Position numbers and translations under genes: made by a program. A stretch of DNA of 64,000 nucleotides from Endobacter medicaginis (GTDB lineage: Bacteria > Pseudomonadota > Alphaproteobacteria > Acetobacterales > Acetobacteraceae): assembly GCF_014192375.1 (NCBI RefSeq), contig NZ_JACHXV010000010.1, positions 1-64,000 of the forward strand. The letters run 5' to 3'. Below the pieces are notes generated by a model that did not search any database, had not been told where the DNA came from, and was given only the letters and a program-made list of their open reading frames with translations. This document shows, piece after piece, positions 55,767 through 63,896 of the stretch; the stretch's first letter is position 1, and the number at the start of each line of letters is the position of its first letter.

Positions 55767-57478
55767 GGTGTCTCTCCTGCGACGGCGAAGAAGCCGAGAT
55801 CGAGGTGGCGGCCGTTGGAGTAATTCACGCCCTGCACGCGGCCCAGCAGGCGGACGGTAAGGCCGCGATCGGCGAGGGCGTGTTCGAAGGCCGGCTGATC
55901 GCGGGTGCCGACGAGGGCGACACCACAACGCCGGTCGGTGGCGAGGAAGGCGGCGGCACCGGCCGCATCGACGAGCCTGGTGTCCTGTCCGACGGCGAAG
56001 ACCAGCGACGGCTCGCTGAACGAAGTCGAGGCCAGCACGCTGTCGGCGCAGGGACGAACCTGGTCGAAGGCCAGCGCGATACGCGGGCTAAGCCAGATCG
56101 TGGTCAGGTTCTGGATTACGGCGGCGAAGATGCCGAGATAGGCGACCAGCGCGCCGGCGCCCGTCGCCACGAGACCGCGCAGGGCCTGCCCGCGGGCGAC
56201 GAGGACGGCGCCGGACAGCACTGCAAGCCCGGCCAGCGCCCCGGTGACGATCGGCAGCACGCGGACCTCATGCTGGACGAACCACAGCAGCAGCGGTCCG
56301 GCGAGGGCGAGGGCGAGACCGGCCAGCAGCCACAGCGCGCCATAGACCCCCAGCCAGCCACGCCACCAGCCACGCGCGCCGAACGCGGCGACAGGACCGC
56401 CCCGCAGCAGGGAGGCGGCCGCCAGCAGCGCGATCGCCGGATAGGTCGGCAGCACGTAATGCGGCAGCTTGGTCGCGATCGCCTCGAACACCAGCCAGTG
56501 CGGCACGATCCAGCAGGCCAGCAGCCGCACCTGCAGGCTGCGTCGCTGTCCGATCACCCACGGCAGCGCGCGCATGGCGAAGAACGAGCCCGGCCAGAAG
56601 GCGAGCAGGAACACCACCAGATGGAATCCGGGCGGCAGGCCATGCGCCTGCTGGCCGGAGGCGACCTTGCCGAGGAAATTGGTGCCGACCGCGCGCTCGA
56701 AGAACGTCCCGTGGCTGACGATCCAGATCGCCACACACCAGGGCACCACGATCAGCAGCATCAGGGGGATGCCCCAGAGCGGGCGCAAACGCCGCCACCA
56801 GCCGGTGCTGCGCTCGATCGCGGCGAGTGCGATCGGCATCCCCCAGCCGGGGATCAGCACCACCGGGCCCTTGAACATCAGCCCGCAGCCCAGCGCGACC
56901 CAGTACAGCGCGGCGACCGCCGGAGAGGTCGGGCGACCACGCTCGGCATCGAGACGCGCCCGGATCGCGGACCACATCGCCAGCAGGACCGCGAGCAGCA
57001 GCGTGGTGTCGATCGTCGCCATGCGCGCTTCCGCAGTGACCAGCACCGCGAGCGCGAACATCGCCGCCCCCGCCAGCCCGACATCCGCACCGAACAGCGC
57101 CGCCCCGATGGCGGCGGTGAGCAGGACATTGGCGGTCGCCGCCAGCAGCGAGGGGATCCGGTAGGCCCAGGCGCTGCGGGAGGTGCGTCCGTCGGAGAGA
57201 TCGGCGGCCAGCGCCTCGAGCCAGTAGATGCCGGCCGGCTGGAGATAGCGCGGCTGGTCCTGGAAGCGCACGTCGACGTAGTTGCCGGTGTGCAGCATCT
57301 GCGCGGTCGCCTCCATGTAGCGGCTCTCGTCGCGATCGAGCGGCGGCAGGGAGGCACGGCCGGGGAGGTAGATCAGGAAGGCGAAGAGCGCGAGCGCGAT
57401 CCAGCGCCGCAGGCCGAGACCTTCTTTTTCTGAAGAAAAAGAAGCAAAAAGACTTTGATCCGTTGGGCTTATCGCCAC
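55763..57478 (-). CDS. GT39-type membrane glycosyltransferase (ArnT-like)
   Basis: A 571-residue integral membrane protein with about 11-12 helices. RASLPPLDRDESRYMEATAQM near residue 40-60 holds the catalytic Asp-Glu of the GT39/PMT superfamily; GLMFKGPVVLIPGWG is also typical. Such enzymes move a sugar from a polyprenyl-phosphate carrier to lipid A or protein. The GT2 gene upstream could make the carrier-linked sugar. The first ~18 codons after ATG 57478 are encoded by a copy of the AT-rich repeat (LFASFSSEKEG), so this start may be repeat-derived. Confidence 0.88.
   Translation of the reverse strand: MAISPTDQSLFASFSSEKEGLGLRRWIALALFAFLIYLPGRASLPPLDRDESRYMEATAQMLHTGNYVDVRFQDQPRYLQPAGIYWLEALAADLSDGRTSRSAWAYRIPSLLAATANVLLTAAIGAALFGADVGLAGAAMFALAVLVTAEARMATIDTTLLLAVLLAMWSAIRARLDAERGRPTSPAVAALYWVALGCGLMFKGPVVLIPGWGMPIALAAIERSTGWWRRLRPLWGIPLMLLIVVPWCVAIWIVSHGTFFERAVGTNFLGKVASGQQAHGLPPGFHLVVFLLAFWPGSFFAMRALPWVIGQRRSLQVRLLACWIVPHWLVFEAIATKLPHYVLPTYPAIALLAAASLLRGGPVAAFGARGWWRGWLGVYGALWLLAGLALALAGPLLLWFVQHEVRVLPIVTGALAGLAVLSGAVLVARGQALRGLVATGAGALVAYLGIFAAVIQNLTTIWLSPRIALAFDQVRPCADSVLASTSFSEPSLVFAVGQDTRLVDAAGAAAFLATDRRCGVALVGTRDQPAFEHALADRGLTVRLLGRVQGVNYSNGRHLDLGFFAVAGETP
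57418..57457. repeat. AT-rich hairpin repeat, copy 2 (inside a coding start)
   Basis: Arms CTTCTTTTTC (57421-57430) and GAAAAAGAAG (57435-57444), followed by CAAAAAGACTTTG. It is the inverse of copy 1 and lies within the first codons of the GT39 gene. Confidence 0.85.
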
Positions 57479-57503
57479 ACGCAGCTCCGAGGCCAGACAA
57501 TCG

Positions 57504-57540
57504 AAAGTTCTTTGGTTCTTTCTTTCAAGAAAAAACGCCT
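57504..57540. repeat. AT-rich hairpin repeat, variant copy 3
   Basis: Arms GTTCTTTCTT (57515-57524) and AAGAAAAAAC (57527-57536), one mismatch, preceded by AAAGTTCTTTG. A diverged relative of copies 1 and 2, placed at the 3' end of the GT2 gene where it could terminate transcription. Confidence 0.65.
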
Positions 57541-58282
57541 ATACCTCGCGCGGAGCGCGCGGAACGCGGGTACGACGCCGTAGCCAGATCACCCCGGTCA
57601 TGTCGTAGAGACCGACCAGGGCGCGGTTGAGGTTGTTGTATTTCGAACTGCCCGACAGGCGCGGCCGATTGCCGACGTCGAGATTGATCAGCGCGTGGTG
57701 ATAGTGCTGGAACAGCGCCGGCAGGAACCGGTGCAGGCCTTCGAAGCACGGCAGGGCAAGGAAATCCTCGCGCCGGAACAGTTTCAGCGGACAGCCGGTA
57801 TCAGGCGCGCCGTCGCCGAGCAGCTTGCGGCGCAGGCCGTTGGCGAATTTTGTCGCGATGCGCTTCGAGACCGTGTCGCGCCGGCGGCGGCCACGCACGC
57901 CGGCAACCAGCGGCGCGGGTGCGCCGGGATGGGCGGTGCACCACGCCTCGGCGGCGGCGAGCATGCGCAGGATGTCGGCCGGGTCGTCCTGGCCGTCGCC
58001 ATCCATGGTGCCGATCCATTCGGCCCGTGAGGCGGCGATGGCGCTGCGCAGGGCGGCGGATTTCCCGCAGCGCTCGCCATGGCTGATGATGCGCAGTTCG
58101 GGCAGGCGGGCGCGGGCGGCCTCGAGTGCGGCCAGCGTGCCGTCGGTGCTGCCATCGTCGGTGAAGATCACCTCGAACGGGCCGAAGCCGCGCATCGTCG
58201 CGGCGATCTCGTCGCAGACCGGGCCGATATTGTCGGCCTCGTTGAGGACGGCGCCGACGATCGCCAGTCGGAGCGGGGCCAA
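57539..58282 (-). CDS. Family 2 glycosyltransferase (ArnC/DPM-like)
   Basis: A 247-residue GT-A enzyme likely transferring a sugar to polyprenyl phosphate. It opens with LAIVGAVLNEADNI; the nucleotide-sugar DDGSTDGT motif is at about 40 and the metal-binding DGDGQDDP at about 93. No C-terminal membrane pair is present, unlike ArnC, so it is closer to the soluble dolichol-phosphate mannose synthase type. The start is TTG at 58282, two bases after the atpF stop. This suggests translation coupled to the F0 operon. Confidence 0.87.
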   Translation of the reverse strand: MAPLRLAIVGAVLNEADNIGPVCDEIAATMRGFGPFEVIFTDDGSTDGTLAALEAARARLPELRIISHGERCGKSAALRSAIAASRAEWIGTMDGDGQDDPADILRMLAAAEAWCTAHPGAPAPLVAGVRGRRRRDTVSKRIATKFANGLRRKLLGDGAPDTGCPLKLFRREDFLALPCFEGLHRFLPALFQHYHHALINLDVGNRPRLSGSSKYNNLNRALVGLYDMTGVIWLRRRTRVPRAPREV

Positions 58283-58284
58283 GA

Positions 58285-58806
58285 TCAGGCGGCCTGACGC
58301 CCCGACAGGGCGGCCGGCAGGCCGGCGATGGCGCGATCCACCAGATCGGCATCCTCGGCGGCACCGTGGGTCTCGGAGATCACGCCACGGGCGGCATCGG
58401 CGGCGATAGTAGCGGCTGCATGGCGGATGTCGTCGACCGCGGCGCGCTCGGCGGCAGCGATGCGGTCATGCGCCATGCGTTCGCGGCGACGCGCGGTGGC
58501 CTCGGCGTCGCGACGCGCGGCCTCGGCAATCTGAGCGGCCTCGTTCTTCGCCCCTTCGAGGGTGGCGCGAGCGTCGTCCATGGCCTGTGCGTGGGCGCGG
58601 CGGGCTTCGGCGAGCAGCGCTTCCGCCTCACGGCGCAGGCGCGAGGCCTCGTCGAGCTGGCTGCGCACGGACGCCGCACGCCCGTCGAGGGCGGCGGCGA
58701 TCGCGGCCCACAGCTTCGGTCCGAAGATGCCGAAGAACAGCACGAAGGCGATCGTGTACCACAGCAGCGGGTTGTGGGCGGAGAAGAAGCCGGGCTCTTC
58801 GGTCAT
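58285..58806 (-). CDS. atpF: ATP synthase F0 subunit b
   Basis: Peripheral-stalk subunit, 173 residues. An N-terminal membrane helix (PLLWYTIAFVLFFGIF) is followed by a long charged coiled coil (AEALLAEARRAHAQAMDD) that reaches F1. Together with the b' gene upstream this gives the heterodimeric stalk of alphaproteobacteria and cyanobacteria. It is the last F0 gene, but the GT2 gene begins two bases later. Confidence 0.93.
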   Translation of the reverse strand: MTEEPGFFSAHNPLLWYTIAFVLFFGIFGPKLWAAIAAALDGRAASVRSQLDEASRLRREAEALLAEARRAHAQAMDDARATLEGAKNEAAQIAEAARRDAEATARRRERMAHDRIAAAERAAVDDIRHAAATIAADAARGVISETHGAAEDADLVDRAIAGLPAALSGRQAA

Positions 58807-58820
58807 GGCGGCGGGCTCCT

Positions 58821-59405
58821 TCAGGCGGCCTTGGACGGCAGATGCGCCGACACCGCGCTCTCGATGCGGGCAGGCTCCGGCGCGCGGCCGGTGAGTTTCT
58901 CGACTAGCGCGGTCGCGGTCGAGACGGCGACGCCGGGCAGGCTGGCGAGAGCGGCGTCGCGCGCGGCGGCGAGACGGGCCTCCGCGGCGTCCGCTTCGGC
59001 GTCGAGCTTCGCGTTCAGTTCGCGCAGCGTGGCTGCGGCAGATTCGCGGGCCTCGGCGACGGTCTTTGCCACCAGATCCTGCGCCTCGGCTGCGGCGCGG
59101 CGACGCTCCTCATGCATGGTGCGGCCGGCCTCGTCGGCCTCGCGCTTGGCATCGCGGGCGGCGTCGAGGTCGCTTTCGATGCGGGCGGCGCGGGTGGCCA
59201 GCACGCCCGCGACCTTCGGCAGCGCCGAACGACTCAGCAGCACATAGAGGACGACGAAGATCACCGCCCCCCAGACCAGCTGCCACCAGAGCAGCGGGTT
59301 GGAGGCGTCGAGCTGCGGCATCCCCACCGCGAAGGCGGGCGTGGCAGCGCCGAGGGCGATCGCCCCGGCTGCCGTCATGATCGCCGCGAGGAGGGGAAGA
59401 CGCAT
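58821..59405 (-). CDS. atpG: ATP synthase F0 subunit b'
   Basis: A 194-residue second stalk subunit. A hydrophobic signal-like N-terminus (PLLAAIMTAAGAIALG) precedes the membrane helix (LLWWQLVWGAVIFVVLYVLL) and a long coiled coil. The leading segment is longer than in most b' subunits and may be a cleaved signal. It is 15 bp from atpE and from atpF. Confidence 0.9.
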   Translation of the reverse strand: MRLPLLAAIMTAAGAIALGAATPAFAVGMPQLDASNPLLWWQLVWGAVIFVVLYVLLSRSALPKVAGVLATRAARIESDLDAARDAKREADEAGRTMHEERRRAAAEAQDLVAKTVAEARESAAATLRELNAKLDAEADAAEARLAAARDAALASLPGVAVSTATALVEKLTGRAPEPARIESAVSAHLPSKAA

Positions 59406-59419
59406 CGGGACGGGTCCGA

Positions 59420-59644
59420 TCAGGCGAACAGGATCAGGAAGGCGATCAGCAGCGCGAACAGGCCCGTCGCCTCGGTCAGCGCGAAGCCGAGCATGCCGAG
59501 GGTGAAGACATGCGGGCGCGAGGCCGGGTTGCGGCCGATGGTGGCGACCAGGGAGGCGAACACGCTGCCGATACCGACACCGGCGCCGGCGAGGGCGATC
59601 GCGGCGAGACCGGCACCGATCTGCTTGGCGGCAACAACATCCAT
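59420..59644 (-). CDS. atpE: ATP synthase F0 subunit c
   Basis: The c-ring proteolipid, 74 residues in a two-helix hairpin. Glycine-rich [11 protein letters not shown] is in helix 1, the polar loop RNPASRP, and the proton-carrying Glu58 in [12 protein letters not shown] in helix 2. The residues around Glu58 are typical of H+-driven rings. Confidence 0.97.
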   Translation of the reverse strand: MDVVAAKQIGAGLAAIALAGAGVGIGSVFASLVATIGRNPASRPHVFTLGMLGFALTEATGLFALLIAFLILFA

Positions 59645-59699
59645 CAGAGTATTCCTTCAGGCGAGAAAGGGTTGAACGAGCAAAACTGCGGCGGGACGC

Positions 59700-60473
59700 T
59701 CAGACGAGCGCCTCGTCATGCGTCTCCACCGCGGCTTCGCGCAGGTAGATGCAGGTCAGGATGGCGAACACGTAGGCCTGGAGCGCGCCCACCAGCAGTT
59801 CGAGGGCGAACATCGCCACGTTCACCGCCACCGGGGCGACGGCGATGAACTTGCCGATCACGCCGAGCGAGCCGAGCATGATGGTGAAGGCAGCGAACAC
59901 CTCGAACAGCACGTGGCCGGCGACCATATTGGCGAACAGTCGGATCGACAGGCTGATCGGGCGCGAGAGATACGAGATGATCTCGATCGGCACCAGCAGT
60001 GGCGCAAGGAAGATCGGCGAGCCCTCGGGCAGGAAATGGGCAAAGAAATGCAGTCCCTGCACCCGCAGCGACACGATCAGGCCGAGGACGAACACCACCA
60101 GCGCCAGCGTCAGCGTCACCGCGATGTGGCTGGTATAGGTGAAGGAGCCGGGGATCAGGCCGAGATAATTGCCGAACAGGATGAAGCAGAACAGGGCGAA
60201 CACGAACGGGAAGTAGGCATGCGCCTTCCTGCCGAGCTGGTCGTCGACCATGTTGTAGACGAATTCATACAGCAGCTCGGCCGCGGCCTGGAGCCGGCCC
60301 GGCACCACCGCCCGCGGGCGCATGCCCAGGTAGAGCAGGCCGAGGATCAGGATCGCGGCGATCGCCATCAGCACATTGGACTGTGCGATATGCAGCGAAC
60401 GGCCGACATTGCCGAAAACGGGATACAGGACGAACTGGCCCAGCGCGTCGATCGAGTGCTTTTCGGCGGCCAA
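59700..60473 (-). CDS. atpB: ATP synthase F0 subunit a
   Basis: The proton-channel subunit, 257 residues, five to six helices. The essential Arg lies in SLSIRLFANMVAGHVL (about 165-180). The start is TTG at 60473, with GGAAGGA eight bases upstream; the product then begins MAAEKHSIDALGQF as in relatives. An in-frame GTG at 60503 is less likely because its ribosome site is too close. Confidence 0.94.
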   Translation of the reverse strand: MAAEKHSIDALGQFVLYPVFGNVGRSLHIAQSNVLMAIAAILILGLLYLGMRPRAVVPGRLQAAAELLYEFVYNMVDDQLGRKAHAYFPFVFALFCFILFGNYLGLIPGSFTYTSHIAVTLTLALVVFVLGLIVSLRVQGLHFFAHFLPEGSPIFLAPLLVPIEIISYLSRPISLSIRLFANMVAGHVLFEVFAAFTIMLGSLGVIGKFIAVAPVAVNVAMFALELLVGALQAYVFAILTCIYLREAAVETHDEALV

Positions 60474-60506
60474 CTGGCTGTTCCTTCCCGAGCGACCCCC
60501 CACGCC

Positions 60507-60833
60507 TTATGTGCGGCGCGGCGGAGCCATGATCCGCATCACGTTCACGATACCAGCCGCGAAGCCGAGGATCACGAACACGATGATGAAAATCGGGCGG
60601 GTATGCAGCCACCGGTCGAGCCCCCAACCGATTGCGAGCCCCGCAACCAGTCCGGCAACCAGTTCGGCCGCAAGACGCAGAGCCAGTCCAATACCCTGGC
60701 CGGTTCCGGCATCCCCCTGCGCTGGACCGGGCGCCGGGTCGAGACCCTGCTGCGCTCTGGCCGAGGCGAGGCGGCGTTCGAAATCGGCACGAGCCGGCTC
60801 GTGACCTGCGTTGCCTACCCTATCATCCATCAT
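60507..60833 (-). CDS. atpI: ATP synthase protein I
   Basis: A 108-residue membrane protein, accessory to F0 assembly. Two helices (LRLAAELVAGLVAGLAIGWGL; PIFIIVFVILGFAAGIVNVM) and the Gly-rich GWGLDRW are typical. ATG at 60833 is used; an in-frame GTG two codons earlier is possible. No strong ribosome site is seen. It is the first F0 gene after the promoter at 60861. Confidence 0.88.
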   Translation of the reverse strand: MMDDRVGNAGHEPARADFERRLASARAQQGLDPAPGPAQGDAGTGQGIGLALRLAAELVAGLVAGLAIGWGLDRWLHTRPIFIIVFVILGFAAGIVNVMRIMAPPRRT

Positions 60834-60860
60834 CGACACCCGATCTACAGGCGCAACGGG

Positions 60861-60889
60861 TGACTACCGACGCTGTTTCATGCTGTCAA
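60861..60889 (-). promoter_or_regulatory. Probable promoter of the F0 operon
   Basis: On the minus strand a perfect TTGACA (60889-60884), a 17-base spacer and TAGTCA (60866-60861) lie about 30 bp before atpI. The -35 is ideal, the -10 weak. The remaining gap to 61145 (about 255 bp) shows no gene, hairpin or repeat that I can support. Confidence 0.5.
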
Positions 60890-61145
60890 GAATGTAGCCT
60901 GACTAATCTCCCGCCACTGTCACAGGTTCAGAACACGATCTGGCGCGCGTGCAACATGAGGCGACAGCCAAAGGACGGTCCTGGTCCAGCCAGACGGACA
61001 GGACGGCGGCGCTACTCGCCTAGTTGCTGGCTGCGGCGCCACCGTGCCTGCCGAGACGAAACGAACCACCCGCGGGTCTCCGCGAGCGGTCCGAAGCGAA
61101 GCCGATTCGGGGGCGACACGTACCCCCGCGGCATGACCGAACGGC

Positions 61146-61733
61146 CTATTTGGCGTGATGGTGATGGCCGTAGTGCGTGCCCATCGGCGGCCCCTGAAGC
61201 TTCTTCGCCTCGGCGAGATGCTGCTGGATCGCCGGGATGGTGTCGGAAGCGTATTTCTTCAGATCGGCATCGGCGCCGGTCTGCGCCTCGCTCTGGAAGG
61301 CCTCCAGCATCGCCTCATGCCCGGCGACCATGTCGGCGACATAGTCCTTGTCGAACGCGCGACCGGTCTCGCCCTGGAGCTGGGTGAGCGCCGTCTTCTG
61401 CTGGTCCGACACATCGGTCGGCAGGGTCACGCCCTTGTTGGCGACGACCTGCTTGAGCTGGTCGAAATTGGCCGTGTGGTCGGTGACCATCTGGGTCGCG
61501 AAGGCCTTGACCTTCGGCGACTTCGCCTTGGTCTGGGCGAGCTGGCCCGCCTGGATCTCGGTCATGCTGCCCTGGGCGGCGGTCTGTACGAAGGTGGCGT
61601 CGGACGCGGCGAGAGCCGGCGGGGCGACGGGCACGGAGACCGTCGGCGCCGGCTTGTCGGCACAGGCGGCGAGCAGCGGCAGGGCGAGGGCGAGGCTGCC
61701 GACGGCGAGGCCATTTCTGGCAAAACGATGCAT
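61146..61733 (-). CDS. DUF4142 lipoprotein
   Basis: A 195-residue protein. A lipoprotein signal peptide ends at LLAAC (Cys24), and the four-helix DUF4142 (ferritin-like) domain follows: DATFVQTAAQGSMTEIQAGQ, then VKAFATQMVTDHTANFDQL and DYVADMVAGHEAMLEAFQ. The C-terminus YGHHHHAK is His-rich, possibly metal-binding. ATG 61733 has GGAGGAGA upstream. Family function is not established; members are often stress-related. Confidence 0.88.
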   Translation of the reverse strand: MHRFARNGLAVGSLALALPLLAACADKPAPTVSVPVAPPALAASDATFVQTAAQGSMTEIQAGQLAQTKAKSPKVKAFATQMVTDHTANFDQLKQVVANKGVTLPTDVSDQQKTALTQLQGETGRAFDKDYVADMVAGHEAMLEAFQSEAQTGADADLKKYASDTIPAIQQHLAEAKKLQGPPMGTHYGHHHHAK

Positions 61734-61865
61734 GGATGTCTCCTCCGGGCGGAATGCCCGTATCCCGCACCCCAACGCGGCTGCCCTGACGACGTTGCGC
61801 GCCCGTTGCGGGCAGCGGCCCTGCACACGGGGCAACCCGCAACGATGGCGCGGCGTTGGCCGACA

Positions 61866-63896
61866 ATGACCGAGCCCGACACGATCGCAGCGGACACGCC
61901 CCCCCCGACGCCTGCGACAGCGCCGCCTCCGGACCGCCCGAAGCGCCGCCGACGCGGCTGGCGCATTGCCGGGATCGTGACCGGCGCGATCGTGCTGCTG
62001 CTGGTGGTGCTGGCGCTGCTGTTCCGCTGGGACTGGCTGATCCCGCTGATCGATGCCCGCGCCTCGGCCGCACTCGGCCGCAAGGTGTCGATCGCGCATC
62101 TGCACGGCCATCTCGGCCGCACCACCACCTTCGTTGCCGACGATGTCGAGATCGCCAACCCGGATGGGTTCGACGCCGATCCGCCGCTGGCGAAGATCGA
62201 GCATCTCACCGTCTCGCTGCTGCCGCTGGCCTGGCTGCACGGTCAGGGCATCGTGATCCCCGAGATCGCGCTGGACCATCCCGAGTTCGCGGCGCGCGGC
62301 AAGGCGGATGGCAGCAACAACTGGGGCTTTCCGGGGCTGGCGAAGAAGCCCGGCGCGCCCGCCTCGTCGTCGCCGCCGCCGAAGATCGGCGCGCTGCGCA
62401 TCGATGACGGCACCGGCAGCGTCATCGCGCCGAAATTCAAGGCTAACATCAAGGCGAAGTTCCACACCGTCCACGAGGACGACCCGCATGCCGCGCGGCT
62501 GCTGCTGGACGCCGACGGCACGTACGCGAAGCAGCCGATCAGCGTGCGCTTCTCCGGCGGCAGTCTGCTGAGCCTGCAGGACCATGACAACCCCTATCCG
62601 CTCGATCTGAAGATCGCCAACGGACCCACCCATGCCAGCCTCGACGGCACCGTCGACGACCCGATGGCCTTCGCCGGCGCGAAGCTGAAGCTGGCCTTCT
62701 CCGGCCCCGACATGGCGCTGCTGCTGCCGCTGACCGGCATCGCCATCCCGCACACCCCGGCCTATTCGGTGACCGGCAACCTCGATTACCGCAAGTCGCA
62801 TATCGTGTTCGACGACATGCACGGCCGCGTCGGCCATTCCGACCTCAACGGGCGCATCAGCGTCGATCCGCACGGCAAGGTGCCCGACCTCGATGCCGAC
62901 CTGAACTCGAAGAATGTCGACCTCACCGACCTCGCCGGCTTCATCGGCGGCGACCCCGGCGGCGGGGCGAAGGTGCCGCACAAGAACAAGGGAGTCCTGC
63001 CCGACCAGACCTTCAACGTGCCGGCAATCCGCTCGCTCAACGCCCATGTCGCCTATCGCGGCGCGCATATCGAGGGCTATTCGATGCCGCTCGACAGCAT
63101 CGTCGCGGTGCTCGACCTGCATGACGGGCGCATCCGGCTCGACCCGCTCAACTTCGCGGTCGGCAAGGGCCAGATCCAGAGCCGATTCGACCTCCAGCCG
63201 CGCGGGCACGAATTCGCCACCACCGCGCGCATCGCCTTCCAGAAGGTCGACATCTCGCGGCTGATGCGCGCCACCCATATGTTCAACGGCGACGGCCATC
63301 TCGGCGGCCAAGCGGACCTGACCACGACCGGCAACTCGGTCGCCACCATGCTCGGCAACGGCAATGGCGGCATCACCCTGATCGTCGACGGGCACGGCGA
63401 CATCTCCGCCCTGCTGCACGACATCGCCGGCCTGGAGATCGGGCCGGCGATCCTCTCCGCCCTCGGCGTACCGGAGCGCGCCGACCTGCGCTGCTTCATC
63501 GCCGACATGCCGCTGCGCGACGGCATCCTGTCGACCAAGACCTTCTTGCTGCAATCGTCGGAGGCGCGCACGATCGGTCAGGGCACGATCAACCTGAAGG
63601 CGCAAACCATCGACTACTCCCTGACCACGCGATCGAGCCACTTCACCGTCGGCTCGCTGCCCGGCCCGGTGAACATCACCGGTCCGCTCGACGGCCCCTC
63701 GATCCGGCCCGGCGCGGAGATCGTCGGCCGGGCAGCCGCTGCGACCGGGCTCGGCATCGTGCTGCCGCCCCTCGCCCTGCTGCCGATGGTGCAGTTCGGC
63801 GTCGGCGAGGGCGCCTGCACCGAGGCCCTGCAGGAGACGAAACAGGCTCCGGCCGCGAAACCGATACCCGCAGGCCGCCACCACCGACATGGCTGA
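61866..63896 (+). CDS. AsmA-family membrane protein
   Basis: A 676-residue protein. A Pro/Arg-rich cytoplasmic start and one N-terminal helix (IAGIVTGAIVLLLVVLALLF) are followed by a long periplasmic AsmA-like body (ALGRKVSIAHLHGHLGRTTT, broken as ALGRKVSIAHLHGHL and LPLAWLHGQGIVIPEIAL). A C-terminal AsmA-type repeat region ends at about 650. AsmA proteins bridge the envelope and are linked to phospholipid transport. ATG 61866 is chosen; ATG 61845, also in frame, is possible. No clear ribosome site precedes either. Confidence 0.85.
   Translation: MTEPDTIAADTPPPTPATAPPPDRPKRRRRGWRIAGIVTGAIVLLLVVLALLFRWDWLIPLIDARASAALGRKVSIAHLHGHLGRTTTFVADDVEIANPDGFDADPPLAKIEHLTVSLLPLAWLHGQGIVIPEIALDHPEFAARGKADGSNNWGFPGLAKKPGAPASSSPPPKIGALRIDDGTGSVIAPKFKANIKAKFHTVHEDDPHAARLLLDADGTYAKQPISVRFSGGSLLSLQDHDNPYPLDLKIANGPTHASLDGTVDDPMAFAGAKLKLAFSGPDMALLLPLTGIAIPHTPAYSVTGNLDYRKSHIVFDDMHGRVGHSDLNGRISVDPHGKVPDLDADLNSKNVDLTDLAGFIGGDPGGGAKVPHKNKGVLPDQTFNVPAIRSLNAHVAYRGAHIEGYSMPLDSIVAVLDLHDGRIRLDPLNFAVGKGQIQSRFDLQPRGHEFATTARIAFQKVDISRLMRATHMFNGDGHLGGQADLTTTGNSVATMLGNGNGGITLIVDGHGDISALLHDIAGLEIGPAILSALGVPERADLRCFIADMPLRDGILSTKTFLLQSSEARTIGQGTINLKAQTIDYSLTTRSSHFTVGSLPGPVNITGPLDGPSIRPGAEIVGRAAAATGLGIVLPPLALLPMVQFGVGEGACTEALQETKQAPAAKPIPAGRHHRHG

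Noticed and set aside
60890-61145. Short plus-strand frame in the gap before the DUF4142 gene
   Set aside because: Arg/Pro-rich translation, no ribosome site and no conserved pattern.
61146-63890. Very long frames extending the DUF4142 gene (minus) and the AsmA gene (plus) through each other
   Set aside because: Signal peptides and ribosome sites place the true starts at 61733 and 61866; the extensions are shadows.
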